DNA of 64,000 nucleotides from Rhizobium ecuadorense (GCF_001187535.1 NZ_LFIO01001790.1:62001-126000); one strand, 5' to 3'. Counted from the first letter of the stretch, positions 15,924-25,441 are shown. The notes: generated by a model from the sequence alone, not told the origin. A program made the numbers and translations.

Positions 15924-16628
15924 CTATGCCAGCCGGTCGATCAGGTCGCGCAATTCGCCGAGATGGCCGATCTTGCGGAAACGCGGCGCCTCCGTCGGTT
16001 CGTCCACATGTTCCAGCACCCAGGTGAGTTCGTGCGGCACGAAGACGCCGTAGCTGCCGGCGGCGATCGCCGGCACGATGTCCGATTTCAGCGAATTGCC
16101 GACCATCATCGCCCGTTCCGGCCCGTCGCCGACCTTGGCGAAGATGCGGCGATAGGTGACGGCCGTCTTGTCGGAGACGATCTCGACGGCATCGAAGAAG
16201 TCGCCGAGCCCGGACTGGGCAAGCTTGCGCTCCTGGTCGAAGAGATCGCCCTTGGTGATCATTACAAGCAGATATTTGCCGGAAAGCGCTTCCAGCGTGT
16301 CGCGCACATGCGGCATGGTTTCGACGGGATGGGAAAGAAGATCGCGGCCGGTATCGAGGATCTTGGCGATCACGCCGGCGGGCACCTTGCCTTCGGTGAT
16401 CTCGATCGCCGTTTCGATCATCGACAGCGTAAAGCCCTTGATGCCGAAGCCGTAATGGCGAAGATTGCGCTTTTCGGCCTCCAGCAGCCGCTCGGAAATC
16501 TTCGGCCCTTCGGCAAAATCGGCAAGAAGCCCGGTGAAATGCGCTTCTGTCAGCCGGTAATATTGTTCGTTCTGCCAGAGCGTGTCGTCGGCATCGAAGC
16601 CGATCGTGGTCAGGGGTCGCGTCGTCAT
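15924..16628 (-). CDS. HAD-superfamily phosphohydrolase
   Basis: A 234-aa HAD hydrolase with the nucleophile motif FDADDTLW at residues 11-18 (D12, D14), motif II near MITKGD, and the C-terminal VGNSLKSDIVPA acidic motif. The cap helix between motifs suggests a YjjG/PpaX-like small-molecule phosphatase. ATG 16628 has AAAGGT just upstream; a longer frame to 16646 is possible. It is convergent with the exported-protein gene. Substrate unknown. Confidence 0.85.
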   Translation of the reverse strand: MTTRPLTTIGFDADDTLWQNEQYYRLTEAHFTGLLADFAEGPKISERLLEAEKRNLRHYGFGIKGFTLSMIETAIEITEGKVPAGVIAKILDTGRDLLSHPVETMPHVRDTLEALSGKYLLVMITKGDLFDQERKLAQSGLGDFFDAVEIVSDKTAVTYRRIFAKVGDGPERAMMVGNSLKSDIVPAIAAGSYGVFVPHELTWVLEHVDEPTEAPRFRKIGHLGELRDLIDRLA

Positions 16629-16648
16629 ATGCGTACCTTTGAGCATGA

Positions 16649-16752
16649 TGCCGAACAGTTTGGGCGGTTTTCGGCCATCATGCTCTAACTCTATAATTGA
16701 GAACAGGATTCAGATTTTAGACCGACCCGGCCGAAAATCATCCTGTTCTTGA
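16649..16752. repeat. Dispersed Rhizobium intergenic repeat, copy 2
   Basis: AGCATGATGCCGAACAGTTT then GCGGTTTTCGGCCATCATGCT fold back on themselves (AGCATGATG and CATCATGCT). The right module AACAGGATTCAGATTTTAG ... GACCCGGCC ... ATCATCCTGTTC is the same as in copy 1 at 4171-4276 and carries its own inverted ends (AGAACAGGAT, ATCCTGTTCT). It occupies the head of the 363-bp gap between divergent genes. The rest of that gap (16753-16991) shows no gene I can support. Confidence 0.72.
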
Positions 16753-16991
16753 AATATCGCCGGCAATCTATCGCTCGCCTGTGTCGAGACAAGGGCTGTG
16801 TCGAGACAAGGCCGCTCATCTCCGCCGCGGCAAGGCAGGCGTTGAAAAGCGCCGCCGCCGCACTACATCGATTGTGCCTCACCTTGCAGCCAGCCACGGC
16901 TGTGCCTGTCACACGCAGGCCAATAATCAAGAAATGAAGTTCTTCAGTTCGCAAGCCCCTCTTGCGGCAGACACAAAGGATTTTTTCGACC

Positions 16992-18041
16992 ATGCGTTAC
17001 AATCAACTCGGAAATACGGGACTTTTCGTCTCGGAAATCTGCCTGGGCACGATGACCTTCGGCGAAGCCAAACAGGGCACCATGTGGGGCGCCATCGCCG
17101 ATGTCGACCAGAATGCCGCCGACCGGATCGTCGAGCGCTCGCTCGCCTCAGGCGTCAACTTCATCGATACGGCCGACGTCTACTCCGCCGGCGAGTCCGA
17201 AAGGCTGCTCGGCCAGGCGCTGAAGAACCTCGACGTCCCCCGCAAGGACGTCGTCATCGCCACCAAGGTCTATGGCGTCATGGGGGACAAGCCGAACGAC
17301 CGCGGCGCCTCGCGCGGCCATATCATGGATTCCGTCGAGGCGAGCCTGAAGCGCCTGCAGACCGATCATATCGACCTCTATCAGATCCACGCGACCGATA
17401 CGGTGACGCCGATCGAGGAGACGCTGCGAGCTCTTGACGATTTGGTTTTCCGCGGCCTCGTGCGCTATATCGGCGTCTCCAACTGGCAGGCTTGGCGCAT
17501 TTCCAAGGCGCTCGGCCTCTCCGAACGCCGCAGCTTTGCCCGCTTCGAGACGGTGCAGGCCTATTACTCCATCGCCGGCCGCGATCTCGAACGCGACATC
17601 GTGCCGATGATGCAGGAGGAAAAGCTCGGGCTGATGGTCTGGTCGCCACTCGCCGGCGGTCTCTTGTCGGGCAAATACGGTCCCGGCGCGCCCGGTAACG
17701 GCGAGGGCCGCCGCGCCAGTTTCGACTTTCCGCCGGTCGACAAGGACAAGGCCTGGGCCTGCGTCGCCGTCATGCGCGAGGTTGCCGAAAAGCACGGCGT
17801 CAGCGTTGCCACCGTGGCGCTTGCCTATATCCTCGCCAAGCCTTTCGTCACCACGGTTATCATCGGCGCCAAGCATGTCGACCAGCTCGACCAGAACCTT
17901 GCGGCCGTGAAGTTGAAGCTCGACGGTGACGATATGTCGAGGCTCGACGAGGTGAGCGCCCTTGCCCCCGAATATCCGGGCTGGATGCTGTCGCGACAGG
18001 CAGCCGGCCGCCGGCCGGTCGATTTCGAGCCGAAGGATTGA
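16992..18041 (+). CDS. Aldo/keto reductase
   Basis: A 349-aa NADPH-dependent aldo/keto reductase of the YajO/AKR12-like group. Landmarks: the N-terminal RYNQLGNTGLFVSEICLGTM, GVNFIDTADVYSAGESE with catalytic D and Y (about residues 56-70), KVYGVMG near the catalytic Lys, DLYQIHATD with the catalytic His, and IIGAKHVDQLDQNLAAV in the cofactor loop. ATG 16992 gives the family-standard start; the frame is open ten codons further. It stands alone, with the repeat-rich gap upstream and a hairpin terminator downstream. Physiological substrate unknown. Confidence 0.9.
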   Translation: MRYNQLGNTGLFVSEICLGTMTFGEAKQGTMWGAIADVDQNAADRIVERSLASGVNFIDTADVYSAGESERLLGQALKNLDVPRKDVVIATKVYGVMGDKPNDRGASRGHIMDSVEASLKRLQTDHIDLYQIHATDTVTPIEETLRALDDLVFRGLVRYIGVSNWQAWRISKALGLSERRSFARFETVQAYYSIAGRDLERDIVPMMQEEKLGLMVWSPLAGGLLSGKYGPGAPGNGEGRRASFDFPPVDKDKAWACVAVMREVAEKHGVSVATVALAYILAKPFVTTVIIGAKHVDQLDQNLAAVKLKLDGDDMSRLDEVSALAPEYPGWMLSRQAAGRRPVDFEPKD

Positions 18042-18059
18042 AAGCGCCGTGAACTTGCG

Positions 18060-18082
18060 GAACGCCGGATATTCCGGCGTTC
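18060..18082 (+). terminator. Hairpin terminator after the aldo/keto reductase
   Basis: GAACGCCGGA (18060-18069), 3-nt loop TAT, TCCGGCGTTC (18073-18082): a perfect 10-bp stem, followed by ACATTTCTT. Confidence 0.75.
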
Positions 18083-18114
18083 ACATTTCTTGCAAACCTC
18101 GCTCTTTACTCGGC

Positions 18115-18190
18115 GTCGTCCTCGGCCTTGTGCCGAGGATCTGCTGCACTCGTTGCAGATGCTCGGGACAAGCCCGAGCATGACGAAAGA
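18115..18190. repeat. RIME-like element with nested hairpins
   Basis: CCTCGGC-5-GCCGAGG (18120-18138) and GCTCGGG-5-CCCGAGC (18161-18179) form two hairpins, with a small CTGC/GCAG pair between; the outer TCGTCCTCGG and CCGAGCATGACGA also pair. This layout is typical of repeated rhizobial intergenic palindromes. It lies between the aldo/keto reductase and the convergent DUF305 gene. Confidence 0.7.
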
Positions 18191-18227
18191 GGAGTGGACG
18201 ACTTTATCGGCAATCAAGGACGGCTTG

Positions 18228-18587
18228 TTACTTGCCGTGGGCCTTCAGCCAGGCGTTCATCTCGGCGATCTCGGCCTCCTGCGCCTTGATCACCCCTTCG
18301 GCGAGTTTGCGGATATCGGGATCCTTGCCGTATTGAAGCTCGACTTTCGCCATGTCGATCGCGCCCTGATGGTGCGGGATCATGCCGCGGACGAAATCCG
18401 CGTCGGCATTGCCGCTATATTCGATCATCATATCCTTGTGCATCTTGTCGTTCGCCTTGCTGAAGGCCTGGCTGGATGCATCGTGGCTGCCCATCGGCTT
18501 GCTCATGTCCATGGACATGTCTTCGGCAAAAGACGGGGCGGCGACGATGGCGAGCATGGCGGTAAGCGTGATGATTTTCAAAGACAT
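18228..18587 (-). CDS. DUF305 periplasmic protein, Met-rich
   Basis: A 119-aa exported protein. The signal peptide ends at SFAE (about residue 21) and is followed by a Met/His-rich stretch ([13 protein letters not shown]). The DUF305 core contains [16 protein letters not shown], whose paired His residues are the family hallmark. DUF305 proteins commonly sit beside copper or silver handling genes; a copper-binding role is inference from the Met/His content and context. ATG 18587 has AGGAAGGAA upstream. The upstream gene on the same strand, 76 bp away, encodes another Met/His/Cys-rich exported protein, so the two likely form one unit. Confidence 0.85.
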   Translation of the reverse strand: MSLKIITLTAMLAIVAAPSFAEDMSMDMSKPMGSHDASSQAFSKANDKMHKDMMIEYSGNADADFVRGMIPHHQGAIDMAKVELQYGKDPDIRKLAEGVIKAQEAEIAEMNAWLKAHGK

Positions 18588-18663
18588 GAGAGTTCCTTCC
18601 TCTGTCTGACAATAGGTTTTCCAGGCAGCCGAGGCCGCCCATTCCGTATGGAGGGATGCGATG

Positions 18664-19032
18664 TCAGGACAATCGGGGAGGGGGCGCCTGCGGGGCCGGG
18701 CGGTTATCATCCAGGGCACGGGCAAGCGCCGGCGCAGGATAGGCGAAAACAGGCTTTGCATTGTCTGCGACCAACATCGCCGGCGGCAGCAGCAGGCAGG
18801 CGGCACAAAGCGGCATATGCGCCGCGTTGCCGGTGGCGCAGGGATCCTTCATGGGAGCGGCCTTGCCGCTCGCATCGGGCATTGCCATGCCGGCCATTTG
18901 ATGGTGCATGCCGCCCGCCTCGGCGGCACTAGGCGCGTTCATCGACGCGCAGGTCGGACAGCCCGCCCAAGCGGACATGGCGCTGTAGACCAGCCAGCTG
19001 AGAACCATCGTGACGAGGGCGAGCGTGCGCAT
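18664..19032 (-). CDS. Small Met/His/Cys-rich exported protein
   Basis: A 122-aa protein with an N-terminal hydrophobic segment ([20 protein letters not shown]) and then clustered metal-type residues: CPTC near 25, [13 protein letters not shown] near 40-52, and a CAAC pair near 73-76 in a second hydrophobic patch ([15 protein letters not shown]). The Pro/Arg-rich C-terminus recalls DUF2946 proteins, as does the gene at 41263-41670. I do not recognise a named family with confidence. It lies upstream of the DUF305 gene on the same strand, which suggests a joint role in periplasmic copper binding. Confidence 0.65.
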   Translation of the reverse strand: MRTLALVTMVLSWLVYSAMSAWAGCPTCASMNAPSAAEAGGMHHQMAGMAMPDASGKAAPMKDPCATGNAAHMPLCAACLLLPPAMLVADNAKPVFAYPAPALARALDDNRPAPQAPPPRLS

Positions 19033-19112
19033 GGTCCTTCATATAGGGGAATGCCGGCCGGAAGCCAATCCGGCTGGCGGTGAACATTCGGTGACCGCAT
19101 CGTCATTGCCTC

Positions 19113-19868
19113 TCACCAGGCGGCAATCACCTTGTGCTCGATCCGGTAATCCCGGCTCTCCTCGCCGAGCGGCGCCACCGGCCATGTCCAGGCTGCTTTT
19201 GACGGCGGCGGCGGGACGCCGTGCAGCAGGTCGGCCTCCTCGTGCGTGCGGCCGTTGCGGTCGATGACGGCATAGGCGATGTCGCTCACCAGGCAATGGC
19301 GACAGGCAAGCCCCGCAAGCCCGGCCAGATGCGCCGCAATCAGCCTTTCCACCGTGTCTTCAGGCATGCCGCCGGCCTCGGCCTCGTAGCGCCGTTTCAC
19401 GCCGCGGCCGATCTGCGACAGGAGGTTGGCCGAAACCACGAAATCGAGATAGGGCACGGTGCGCAGGAAGCCGAGCGGTTCGGGCGCTCTGCCGGCGGCG
19501 AGATCGTCATAGCCGGAGAGATCGCGCTCGATCAGCCTGACATTGCGATAGCCCTTGGCCGTCAGCCACAGACGCAGCGAGGCGAGATGGACCAGATCGA
19601 CCAGCACGACGGTGTCGAACTCGCGCGCCAGCTCTTCGATCGGCACGTCGCGCAGCAGGCCGGAACCGAGCACGACGGCGGTCCGCTTCTGCCGGAGACC
19701 GGCCGCCGCCGCGCGGATCGCATTCCGGCTCATCTCTTCATGTTCGGCCCAGTCCTTGGAACAGCGCCCGGCCCGCGACCAGAGATTGACGGAATAGCGG
19801 ATGAACTTTCGATAGGGCTTGCCGGTAAATGGCAAAGTCGCCGCATAGAGAAGCGCCTCGGTGATCAT
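19113..19868 (-). CDS. Conserved protein with a methyltransferase-like Rossmann segment
   Basis: A 251-aa protein of unknown function. The segment [20 protein letters not shown] (about residue 62) followed by [18 protein letters not shown] looks like the nucleotide-binding strand-loop-helix and acidic strand 2 of a Rossmann methyltransferase, but no catalytic motif is obvious. Later a Cys-containing [17 protein letters not shown] occurs. ATG 19868 is preferred; the frame extends to a TTG at 19928 without a good ribosome site. It is divergent from hisS with about 135 bp between them. Confidence 0.65.
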   Translation of the reverse strand: MITEALLYAATLPFTGKPYRKFIRYSVNLWSRAGRCSKDWAEHEEMSRNAIRAAAAGLRQKRTAVVLGSGLLRDVPIEELAREFDTVVLVDLVHLASLRLWLTAKGYRNVRLIERDLSGYDDLAAGRAPEPLGFLRTVPYLDFVVSANLLSQIGRGVKRRYEAEAGGMPEDTVERLIAAHLAGLAGLACRHCLVSDIAYAVIDRNGRTHEEADLLHGVPPPPSKAAWTWPVAPLGEESRDYRIEHKVIAAW

Positions 19869-20003
19869 GAGTATTTCCGCATTTCTGATGGACGCCTCTG
19901 CTTCAATCGATTCTGCCTGCGGCTTCAAGACCCTTCGCCCTTGCCGCTCCCGGCCCGATCGGTTAGGAAACCGCCACTGTCACAGTCAGCGGAATTCCCG
20001 GAA

Positions 20004-21524
20004 ATGAACGACAAGCAGAAGAAACCGCAAAAGCTCAAGGCCCGCCTGCCGCGCGGCTTCGTCGACCGGACGGCCGGCGATATCCGCGCCGTCAACGAGA
20101 TGACGGCAAAGATCCGGGAAGTCTACGAGCATTATGGTTTCGATCCGCACGAAACGCCGCTGTTCGAATATACCGATGCGCTGGGCAAATTCCTGCCCGA
20201 CAGCGACCGGCCGAACGAGGGCGTCTTCTCGCTGCAGGACGACGACGAGCAGTGGATGTCGCTGCGTTACGACCTGACGGCGCCGCTCGCCCGCCATGTC
20301 GCCGAGAATTTCAACGAGATCCAGCTGCCCTACCGCACCTATCGCGCCGGTTACGTCTTCCGCAACGAGAAGCCGGGCCCCGGCCGCTTCCGCCAGTTCA
20401 TGCAGTTCGACGCCGATACGGTCGGCGCGCCGGGTGTCCAGGCCGATGCCGAAATGTGCATGATGATGGCCGATGCACTCGAAGCCCTCGGCATCAAGCG
20501 CGGCGACTACGTCATCCGCGTCAACAACCGCAAGGTCCTCGACGGCGTGCTCGAGGCGATCGGTCTCGGCGGCGACGACAATGCAGGCCAGCGGCTCAGC
20601 GTGCTGCGCGCCATCGACAAGCTCGACAAGTTCGGGCCTGAGGGCGTGGCCCTGCTGCTCGGTGCCGGCCGCAAGGATGAGTCCGGCGACTTCACCAAGG
20701 GCGCCGGCCTCGACCAGGCGCAGATCGACAAGGTGCTATTCTTCGTCGGCATCAAGAACTATGCCGAAAGTGCAGAGCGCCTGGCCGAACTCGTTGCCGG
20801 AACCTCGAAGGGCGCTGAAGGCGTCGAGGAACTGAACTTCATCGGCGCGCTGGTCAAGAGCGCCGGCTATCAGTCCGACCGCATCAAGATCGATCCCTCG
20901 GTCGTGCGCGGCCTCGAATATTATACCGGCCCGGTCTACGAGGCCGAACTCGGCTTCGACGTCACCAACGAAAAGGGTGAAAAGGTCGTCTTCGGTTCGG
21001 TCGGCGGTGGCGGCCGTTATGATGGCCTGGTCTCCCGCTTCATGGGGCAGCCGGTTCCGGCAACCGGCTTTTCCATCGGCGTCTCCAGGCTGATGACGGC
21101 GCTGAAGAACCTCGGCAAGCTCGGCGCCAGCGAAGTGATCGAGCCGGTGCTGGTCACCGTCATGGATGGCGATGTCGAGGCGATGGGCCGCTATCAGAAG
21201 ATGACGCAGCAGTTGCGCGCCGCCGGCATCCGCGCCGAAATGTTCCAGGGCAACTGGAAGAAGTTCGGCAACCAGCTGAAATATGCCGACCGCCGCGGCT
21301 GCCCCGTCGCCATCATCCAGGGCGGCGACGAACGCGCAACCGGCGTCGTGCAGATCAAGGATCTGATCGAGGGCAAGCGGCTTTCCGGCGAGATCGAGGA
21401 CAATGCCAGCTGGCGCGAAGCGCGTGTGGCACAGGAAACGGTGCCGGAAGCCGACCTCGTCGCCAAAGTGAGGGAGATCCTTGCGGCGCAGGCGGAGGAT
21501 CGGAAGAGGGCAGGCGATGCGTGA
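20004..21524 (+). CDS. hisS: Histidine--tRNA ligase
   Basis: A 506-aa class II aminoacyl-tRNA synthetase charging tRNA-His. Motif 2 ([20 protein letters not shown], about residues 114-133), the histidine-specific [14 protein letters not shown] (about 306) and motif 3 ([13 protein letters not shown]) are clear, and an anticodon-binding domain ends the protein. The length matches the longer alphaproteobacterial form. ATG 20004 ([10 protein letters not shown]) is the sensible start; the open frame extends far upstream only as antisense to the 19113-19868 gene. It is followed by hisZ, a paralogue of HisS, after a repeat-filled gap. Confidence 0.95.
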   Translation: MNDKQKKPQKLKARLPRGFVDRTAGDIRAVNEMTAKIREVYEHYGFDPHETPLFEYTDALGKFLPDSDRPNEGVFSLQDDDEQWMSLRYDLTAPLARHVAENFNEIQLPYRTYRAGYVFRNEKPGPGRFRQFMQFDADTVGAPGVQADAEMCMMMADALEALGIKRGDYVIRVNNRKVLDGVLEAIGLGGDDNAGQRLSVLRAIDKLDKFGPEGVALLLGAGRKDESGDFTKGAGLDQAQIDKVLFFVGIKNYAESAERLAELVAGTSKGAEGVEELNFIGALVKSAGYQSDRIKIDPSVVRGLEYYTGPVYEAELGFDVTNEKGEKVVFGSVGGGGRYDGLVSRFMGQPVPATGFSIGVSRLMTALKNLGKLGASEVIEPVLVTVMDGDVEAMGRYQKMTQQLRAAGIRAEMFQGNWKKFGNQLKYADRRGCPVAIIQGGDERATGVVQIKDLIEGKRLSGEIEDNASWREARVAQETVPEADLVAKVREILAAQAEDRKRAGDA

Positions 21525-21528
21525 TAGA

Positions 21529-21680
21529 CCCCTCCCCAACCCCTCCCCACAAGGGGGAGGGGCTTCAAGCGGCGCCGCTCTGCCCAACTCAACGTTCGCT
21601 TCACCGACGATGTTATTGATGTGTTTCGACGGTCGCAGCGGGTTAGTCCCTCCCCCCTGTGGGGAGGGGTTGGGGAGGGG
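21529..21680. repeat. MITE/RIME-like repeat with 33-bp terminal inverted repeats between hisS and hisZ
   Basis: The left end CCCCTCCCCAACCCCTCCCC (21529 on, arm to 21562) is the reverse complement of the right end (21648-21680, ...GGGGAGGGGTTGGGGAGGGG) with a single internal mismatch. The 85-bp centre codes for nothing. The element fills almost all of the hisS-hisZ gap and stops about ten bases before the hisZ ribosome site (GGAGG, near 21691). Confidence 0.8.
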
Positions 21681-21701
21681 AATTTTCTCAGGAGGGATGC
21701 A

Positions 21702-22823
21702 ATGCCCCTGATCAACCTCCCCGAATTCTCCGCCGACCTGCTGGCCGAATTTGACGCCCGCAACGTCGAGCGCATCGATACGCCTGTCATTCAGCCGGCC
21801 GAGCCGTTCCTCGACATCGCCGGCGAGGATCTGCGCCGGCGCATCTTCATGACCGAGAGCGAAACCGGCGCCAGCCTTTGCCTGCGTCCCGAATTCACCA
21901 TCCCTGTCTGTCTGCGCCACATCGAGACGGCGACCGGCACGCCGAAGCGTTACGCCTATCTCGGCGAGGTTTTCCGCCAGCGCCGCGACGGTGCCAATGA
22001 ATTCTACCAGGCCGGCATCGAAGATCTCGGCGATATCAACATACCGAGCGCCGATGCCCGCGCCATCGGCGACGCCACCGGCATTCTCGCCCGCCTGCTG
22101 CCGGGCCGTCGCCTGTCGGTGACGCTTGGCGACCAAGCGGTGTTCGAAGCCGTCGTCCAGGCGCTCGGCCTGCCGCTCGGCTGGCAGAAGCGCCTGATCC
22201 ACGCCTTCGGCAACATGACGCAGCTGGAAGCGCTGCTGGCCGGCCTCGTCAGCCCGCAATTCGTCACCGGTCTCGACGACGATATCGCCAGGCTCGTCGC
22301 ATCGGGCGACGAGCAGGCGCTCATCGCTCATATCGAGCAGGAAATGCAGACGACGGGTTATTCGACCAATGCCGGCCGCTCGCCGCTGGAGATCGCTCGA
22401 AGACTCAAGGAAAAGCTCATCCTGTCTGAGACGCGCCTCGACGATGCGGCCTTCCATGTGCTGGAAGAGTTCCTGTCGCTCGACGTGCCGCTCGTCAATG
22501 CGTCGGCGGCGCTCGCCGGTTTTGCCGATGCTGCCGGCCTGAAGCTCGGCAATGCACTCTCCCGTTTCAACGGTCGCGTCGGCGCCCTTGCCGATGCCGG
22601 CGTCGATCTGTCTTGCCTGGATTATCGCGCCGCCTTCGGACGACCGCTCGATTATTATACCGGCCTCGTCTTCGAGGTGACGGTTGAGGGTTCGACGGCG
22701 GTTCTGGCCGGCGGCGGCCGCTACGATAAGCTCTTGACCTTCCTCGGCGCGACGGACCGCATTCCGGCCGTCGGCTTCTCCTTCTGGCTCGACCGCATCG
22801 AAACCGAAAGGGCAGCCGCATGA
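21702..22823 (+). CDS. hisZ: ATP phosphoribosyltransferase regulatory subunit
   Basis: A 373-aa HisS paralogue that lacks aminoacylation and instead activates short-form HisG in the first step of histidine biosynthesis. It keeps class II motifs in modified form ([12 protein letters not shown] near 67, [20 protein letters not shown] near 85, [14 protein letters not shown] near 313) but no anticodon-binding domain. ATG 21702 is preceded by GGAGGG. Its stop overlaps the hisG start by four bases (ATGA), so the two subunits are made together, consistent with a hetero-octameric enzyme. Confidence 0.94.
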   Translation: MPLINLPEFSADLLAEFDARNVERIDTPVIQPAEPFLDIAGEDLRRRIFMTESETGASLCLRPEFTIPVCLRHIETATGTPKRYAYLGEVFRQRRDGANEFYQAGIEDLGDINIPSADARAIGDATGILARLLPGRRLSVTLGDQAVFEAVVQALGLPLGWQKRLIHAFGNMTQLEALLAGLVSPQFVTGLDDDIARLVASGDEQALIAHIEQEMQTTGYSTNAGRSPLEIARRLKEKLILSETRLDDAAFHVLEEFLSLDVPLVNASAALAGFADAAGLKLGNALSRFNGRVGALADAGVDLSCLDYRAAFGRPLDYYTGLVFEVTVEGSTAVLAGGGRYDKLLTFLGATDRIPAVGFSFWLDRIETERAAA

Positions 22824-23515
22824 CCATCACCATCGCGCTTCCCTCCAAGGGCCGGATGAAGGACGACGCCTCGGCGATCTTCGAGCGTGCCGGCATGCCG
22901 ATCACGGCCGTCGGCAACGACCGCTCCTATCGCGGCCGCGTCGAAGGCTGGGACGATGTTGAGGTCGCCTTCCTCTCGGCCTCCGAAATTTCCCGCGAGC
23001 TCGGCAACGGCACCGTCGATTTCGGCGTTACCGGTGAGGATCTGATGCGGGAGGGTTTTGCCGAAGTCGACAAGCGCGTCGATTTCTGTGCCCGCCTCGG
23101 CTTCGGCCATGCCGATGTCGTCGTCGCCGTGCCGGAGATCTGGCTGGATGTTGAGACCATGGCCGATCTCGGCGATGTCGCCGCCGATTTCCGCGCCCGT
23201 CATTCCAGGCGCCTGGCCATCGCCACCAAATACTGGCGGCTGACCCAGCAGTTCTTTTCGAGCCAGCACGGCATCCAGCTCTATCGCATCGTCGAGAGCC
23301 TCGGCGCCACCGAGGGCGCGCCTGCCTCCGGCTCGGCCGATATCATCGTCGATATCACCTCCACCGGCTCGACGCTGCGCGCCAACCGCCTGAAGGTGCT
23401 CCAGGACGGTGTCATCCTGCATTCGCAGGCCTGCCTGGTGCGCGCCCGCAAGGAAAGCCATGCCGACGAACCCGTCGTGCAGGCAATTATCGAAGCGGTG
23501 CGCGCGGCTCTCTGA
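22820..23515 (+). CDS. hisG: ATP phosphoribosyltransferase catalytic subunit, short form
   Basis: A 231-aa short-form HisG that joins ATP and PRPP to give N'-phosphoribosyl-ATP. It has the N-terminal [12 protein letters not shown], the [13 protein letters not shown] segment (about residue 67) and the PRPP-binding-like loop [18 protein letters not shown] (about 174). It lacks the C-terminal regulatory domain of long HisG, which is why HisZ is needed. Overlap with hisZ is four bases, and a strong terminator follows 22 bp after the stop. Confidence 0.95.
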   Translation: MTITIALPSKGRMKDDASAIFERAGMPITAVGNDRSYRGRVEGWDDVEVAFLSASEISRELGNGTVDFGVTGEDLMREGFAEVDKRVDFCARLGFGHADVVVAVPEIWLDVETMADLGDVAADFRARHSRRLAIATKYWRLTQQFFSSQHGIQLYRIVESLGATEGAPASGSADIIVDITSTGSTLRANRLKVLQDGVILHSQACLVRARKESHADEPVVQAIIEAVRAAL

Positions 23516-23537
23516 TTTCGGCCATCAATGCATAAGA

Positions 23538-23569
23538 GAACCCGCCGTCAATTCAATGACGGCGGGTTC
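23538..23569 (+). terminator. Strong hairpin terminator after hisG
   Basis: GAACCCGCCGTCA (23538-23550), 6-nt loop, TGACGGCGGGTTC (23557-23569): a perfect 13-bp stem followed by TGCATG. It separates the his genes from the convergent DoxX gene. Confidence 0.85.
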
Positions 23570-23596
23570 TGCATGTCTGGGAGGATGTCTGCTGGA

Positions 23597-24010
23597 TCAG
23601 GCAGCCGCATAGGCGCCGCGGCGGGCGTCAATCGAATAGGCACCGGCACCGACTGTGGCGAGCAATACATACGCGCCGGCAAGCGTGATGTTCTTCATGA
23701 CCATGATCTGGTTGAGAATATTCACGAGTTCCGTGCCACTTGCGTAGGGCAGATGGAAGGCAACGCCCGTGAAGACACAGAAGGCGGCGAGCAGCCAGCC
23801 GGCGATACGGACCTGGAAGCCGGTGAGAACCGCAAGGCCGGCCAGCAGTTCGAAAAGGCCTGCGACATAGGCCAACAGGGTTGCTGCCGGCAGGCCGGCA
23901 CCGGCGATCATGCCCGCAGTACCGGCAGGATCGGTGAGCTTCATGAAGCCGGAAAGGATGAACATGAAAGACAGAAGAATACGGGCAATCAGGATAATGG
24001 CGTTCGACAT
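23597..24010 (-). CDS. DoxX-family membrane protein
   Basis: A 137-aa inner-membrane protein with four hydrophobic helices (LIARILLSFMFILSGFMKL, LLAYVAGLFELLAGLAVLTG, IAGWLLAAFCVFTGVAFHL, NITLAGAYVLLATVGAGAYS). The first carries the GFMKL and GTAGMI pattern typical of DoxX/SURF4-like proteins. DoxX relatives are tied to quinone or thiol redox chemistry, but the exact role is not deducible. ATG 24010 gives the family-standard start. It faces a GST gene across a 211-bp promoter region. Confidence 0.87.
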   Translation of the reverse strand: MSNAIILIARILLSFMFILSGFMKLTDPAGTAGMIAGAGLPAATLLAYVAGLFELLAGLAVLTGFQVRIAGWLLAAFCVFTGVAFHLPYASGTELVNILNQIMVMKNITLAGAYVLLATVGAGAYSIDARRGAYAAA

Positions 24011-24221
24011 GGATGCTGTCTCCGTTGAATGGCTCTGGAGATCTTGGTGCCCCGGCACCGTGTGGACCTCGGATGCCTCCTATGTCGCTCTTTTCCGGCG
24101 TTATGGAAAGATAAACAGATGCGGACAGTTTGTTCAATAATATGGAACGATGCGCTGCCGACCGCCGCTTGCCTTTGGCGCGTCCGGTCTCTTATGGTCG
24201 GCGCCCAATAAGGAGAATCCG

Positions 24222-24932
24222 ATGGCAGATCTGTCCGCATTTCCGATCACGGCGCGCTGGCCGGCTAGAAATTCCGACATCATCCAGCTCTATTCCCTGC
24301 AGACCCCGAACGGGGTGAAGGTATCGGTCGCGCTTGAGGAACTCGGGCTCGCCTATGAGCCGCATTACATTTCCTTCGCCGTCAACGAGCAGAAGTCGCC
24401 GGCATTCGAATCCCTCAACCCGAACGGCCGCATTCCGGCGATCATCGATCCGAACGGCCCGGGCGGGAAGCCGATCGGCCTGTTCGAATCCGGCGCCATC
24501 CTGCTTTATCTCGCGGAAAAGACCGGCAGGCTCATCCCCGAGGACGCCGCCGGCCGCTACGAATGCATCCAGTGGGTGTTTTTCCAGATGGCCGGCATCG
24601 GCCCGATGTTCGGCCAGTTCGGACATTTCTACAAATTCGCCGCCGACAAGGTCGCCAACAATTCTTATCCGGTGGAACGCTACCGCGACGAGTCCAAACG
24701 GCTGCTCGGCGTGCTCGAAGGCCGGCTGAAGGGCCGGCAGTGGATCATGGGTGATCAATATACGATCGCCGACATCACCACCTTCACCTGGGTTCGCGGC
24801 ACCGACATCTTCTATGGCGGCCGCGAGGTTCTCGACTATGCAAAATTCCCCGCCGTCATGGACTGGCTGCAGCGCTGCATCGCCCGCCCGGCCAGCGAGA
24901 AGGGGCTGAACATTCCGGTCAAGCCGGAGTAA
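24222..24932 (+). CDS. Glutathione S-transferase, YghU/YfcG (nu-like) type
   Basis: A 236-aa GST-fold disulfide oxidoreductase. The thioredoxin-like N-domain has LYSLQTPNGVKVSVALEELG with the TPNG loop that replaces the usual catalytic Tyr/Ser in this group, then NPNGRIPAI with the cis-Pro and ESGAILLYLAEKTG glutathione-contact segment. The helical C-domain follows (QWVFFQMAGIGPMFGQ). AAGGAGAATCC sits just before ATG 24222, so the start is firm. Such enzymes reduce disulfides or organic peroxides with glutathione. Confidence 0.92.
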   Translation: MADLSAFPITARWPARNSDIIQLYSLQTPNGVKVSVALEELGLAYEPHYISFAVNEQKSPAFESLNPNGRIPAIIDPNGPGGKPIGLFESGAILLYLAEKTGRLIPEDAAGRYECIQWVFFQMAGIGPMFGQFGHFYKFAADKVANNSYPVERYRDESKRLLGVLEGRLKGRQWIMGDQYTIADITTFTWVRGTDIFYGGREVLDYAKFPAVMDWLQRCIARPASEKGLNIPVKPE

Positions 24933-24950
24933 CGGACCGCCGGAAAATAC

Positions 24951-24977
24951 AAAGGCCGTCTTCGGGGACGGCCTTTT
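24951..24977 (+). terminator. Rho-independent terminator after GST
   Basis: AAAGGCCGTC (24951-24960), loop TTCGGG, GACGGCCTTT (24967-24976) and a further T. A textbook stem with a T-run. Confidence 0.85.
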
Positions 24978-24994
24978 GCCCTGCAATGCCAGTT

Positions 24995-25441
24995 TTATCG
25001 CGGGCTTGTGATCTGTCTGGAACCTTCAAGCTTGAAGCGCGGAAAGATGAAGACGCCGACCATGCTGCCGCTGTATTTTTCCTCGAGCCCGTTCGACTCG
25101 CCCATGCAGAAGAGCGGCTGGCGCAAGCCGTTCGGCATGATGATCGTCGTCGAAAAACAGAAGGAGGAGGAGAGCGTGGCCGCCTGCTCGAACAGCTCCA
25201 GGACGTGGCTGCGGTCCTTGCTGTCGTAGCAGCGGATCAGGCTCAAGAGCCCGCAGTCCCGTGCGGAAAGGCCGTGCAGCATCGCGCTCCATTCGCCGAG
25301 GCGGAGCATGCCGCTCGACAAATCTCCGGTCCAGGTTTCGGAAATCGAAAACTGAGCCACCATCTCGTCATTTTGATTGTGGTGCTCAAGCGAGCCGGGT
25401 GTCAAAGGTACGGCTGCATTGGCTTTGACGATCTTAAACAA
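24995..25441 (-). CDS. Small PAS-like protein of unknown function
   Basis: A 148-aa soluble protein. The segment WTGDLSSGMLRLGEWSAMLH resembles a PAS-fold entry of the kind found in rhizobial sensor proteins, and the following alternation could be a full single PAS domain, but there is no effector domain. The start is a TTG at 25441 behind a GGGGGA; an internal ATG at 25363 would drop 26 residues. It is convergent with GST. A role as a free-standing small-molecule or redox sensor is only a suggestion. Confidence 0.55.
   Translation of the reverse strand: MFKIVKANAAVPLTPGSLEHHNQNDEMVAQFSISETWTGDLSSGMLRLGEWSAMLHGLSARDCGLLSLIRCYDSKDRSHVLELFEQAATLSSSFCFSTTIIMPNGLRQPLFCMGESNGLEEKYSGSMVGVFIFPRFKLEGSRQITSPR

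Noticed and set aside
20736-22457. Minus-strand frame of 573 codons over hisS-hisZ
   Set aside because: It crosses the inverted-repeat element and two opposite real genes; no domain.
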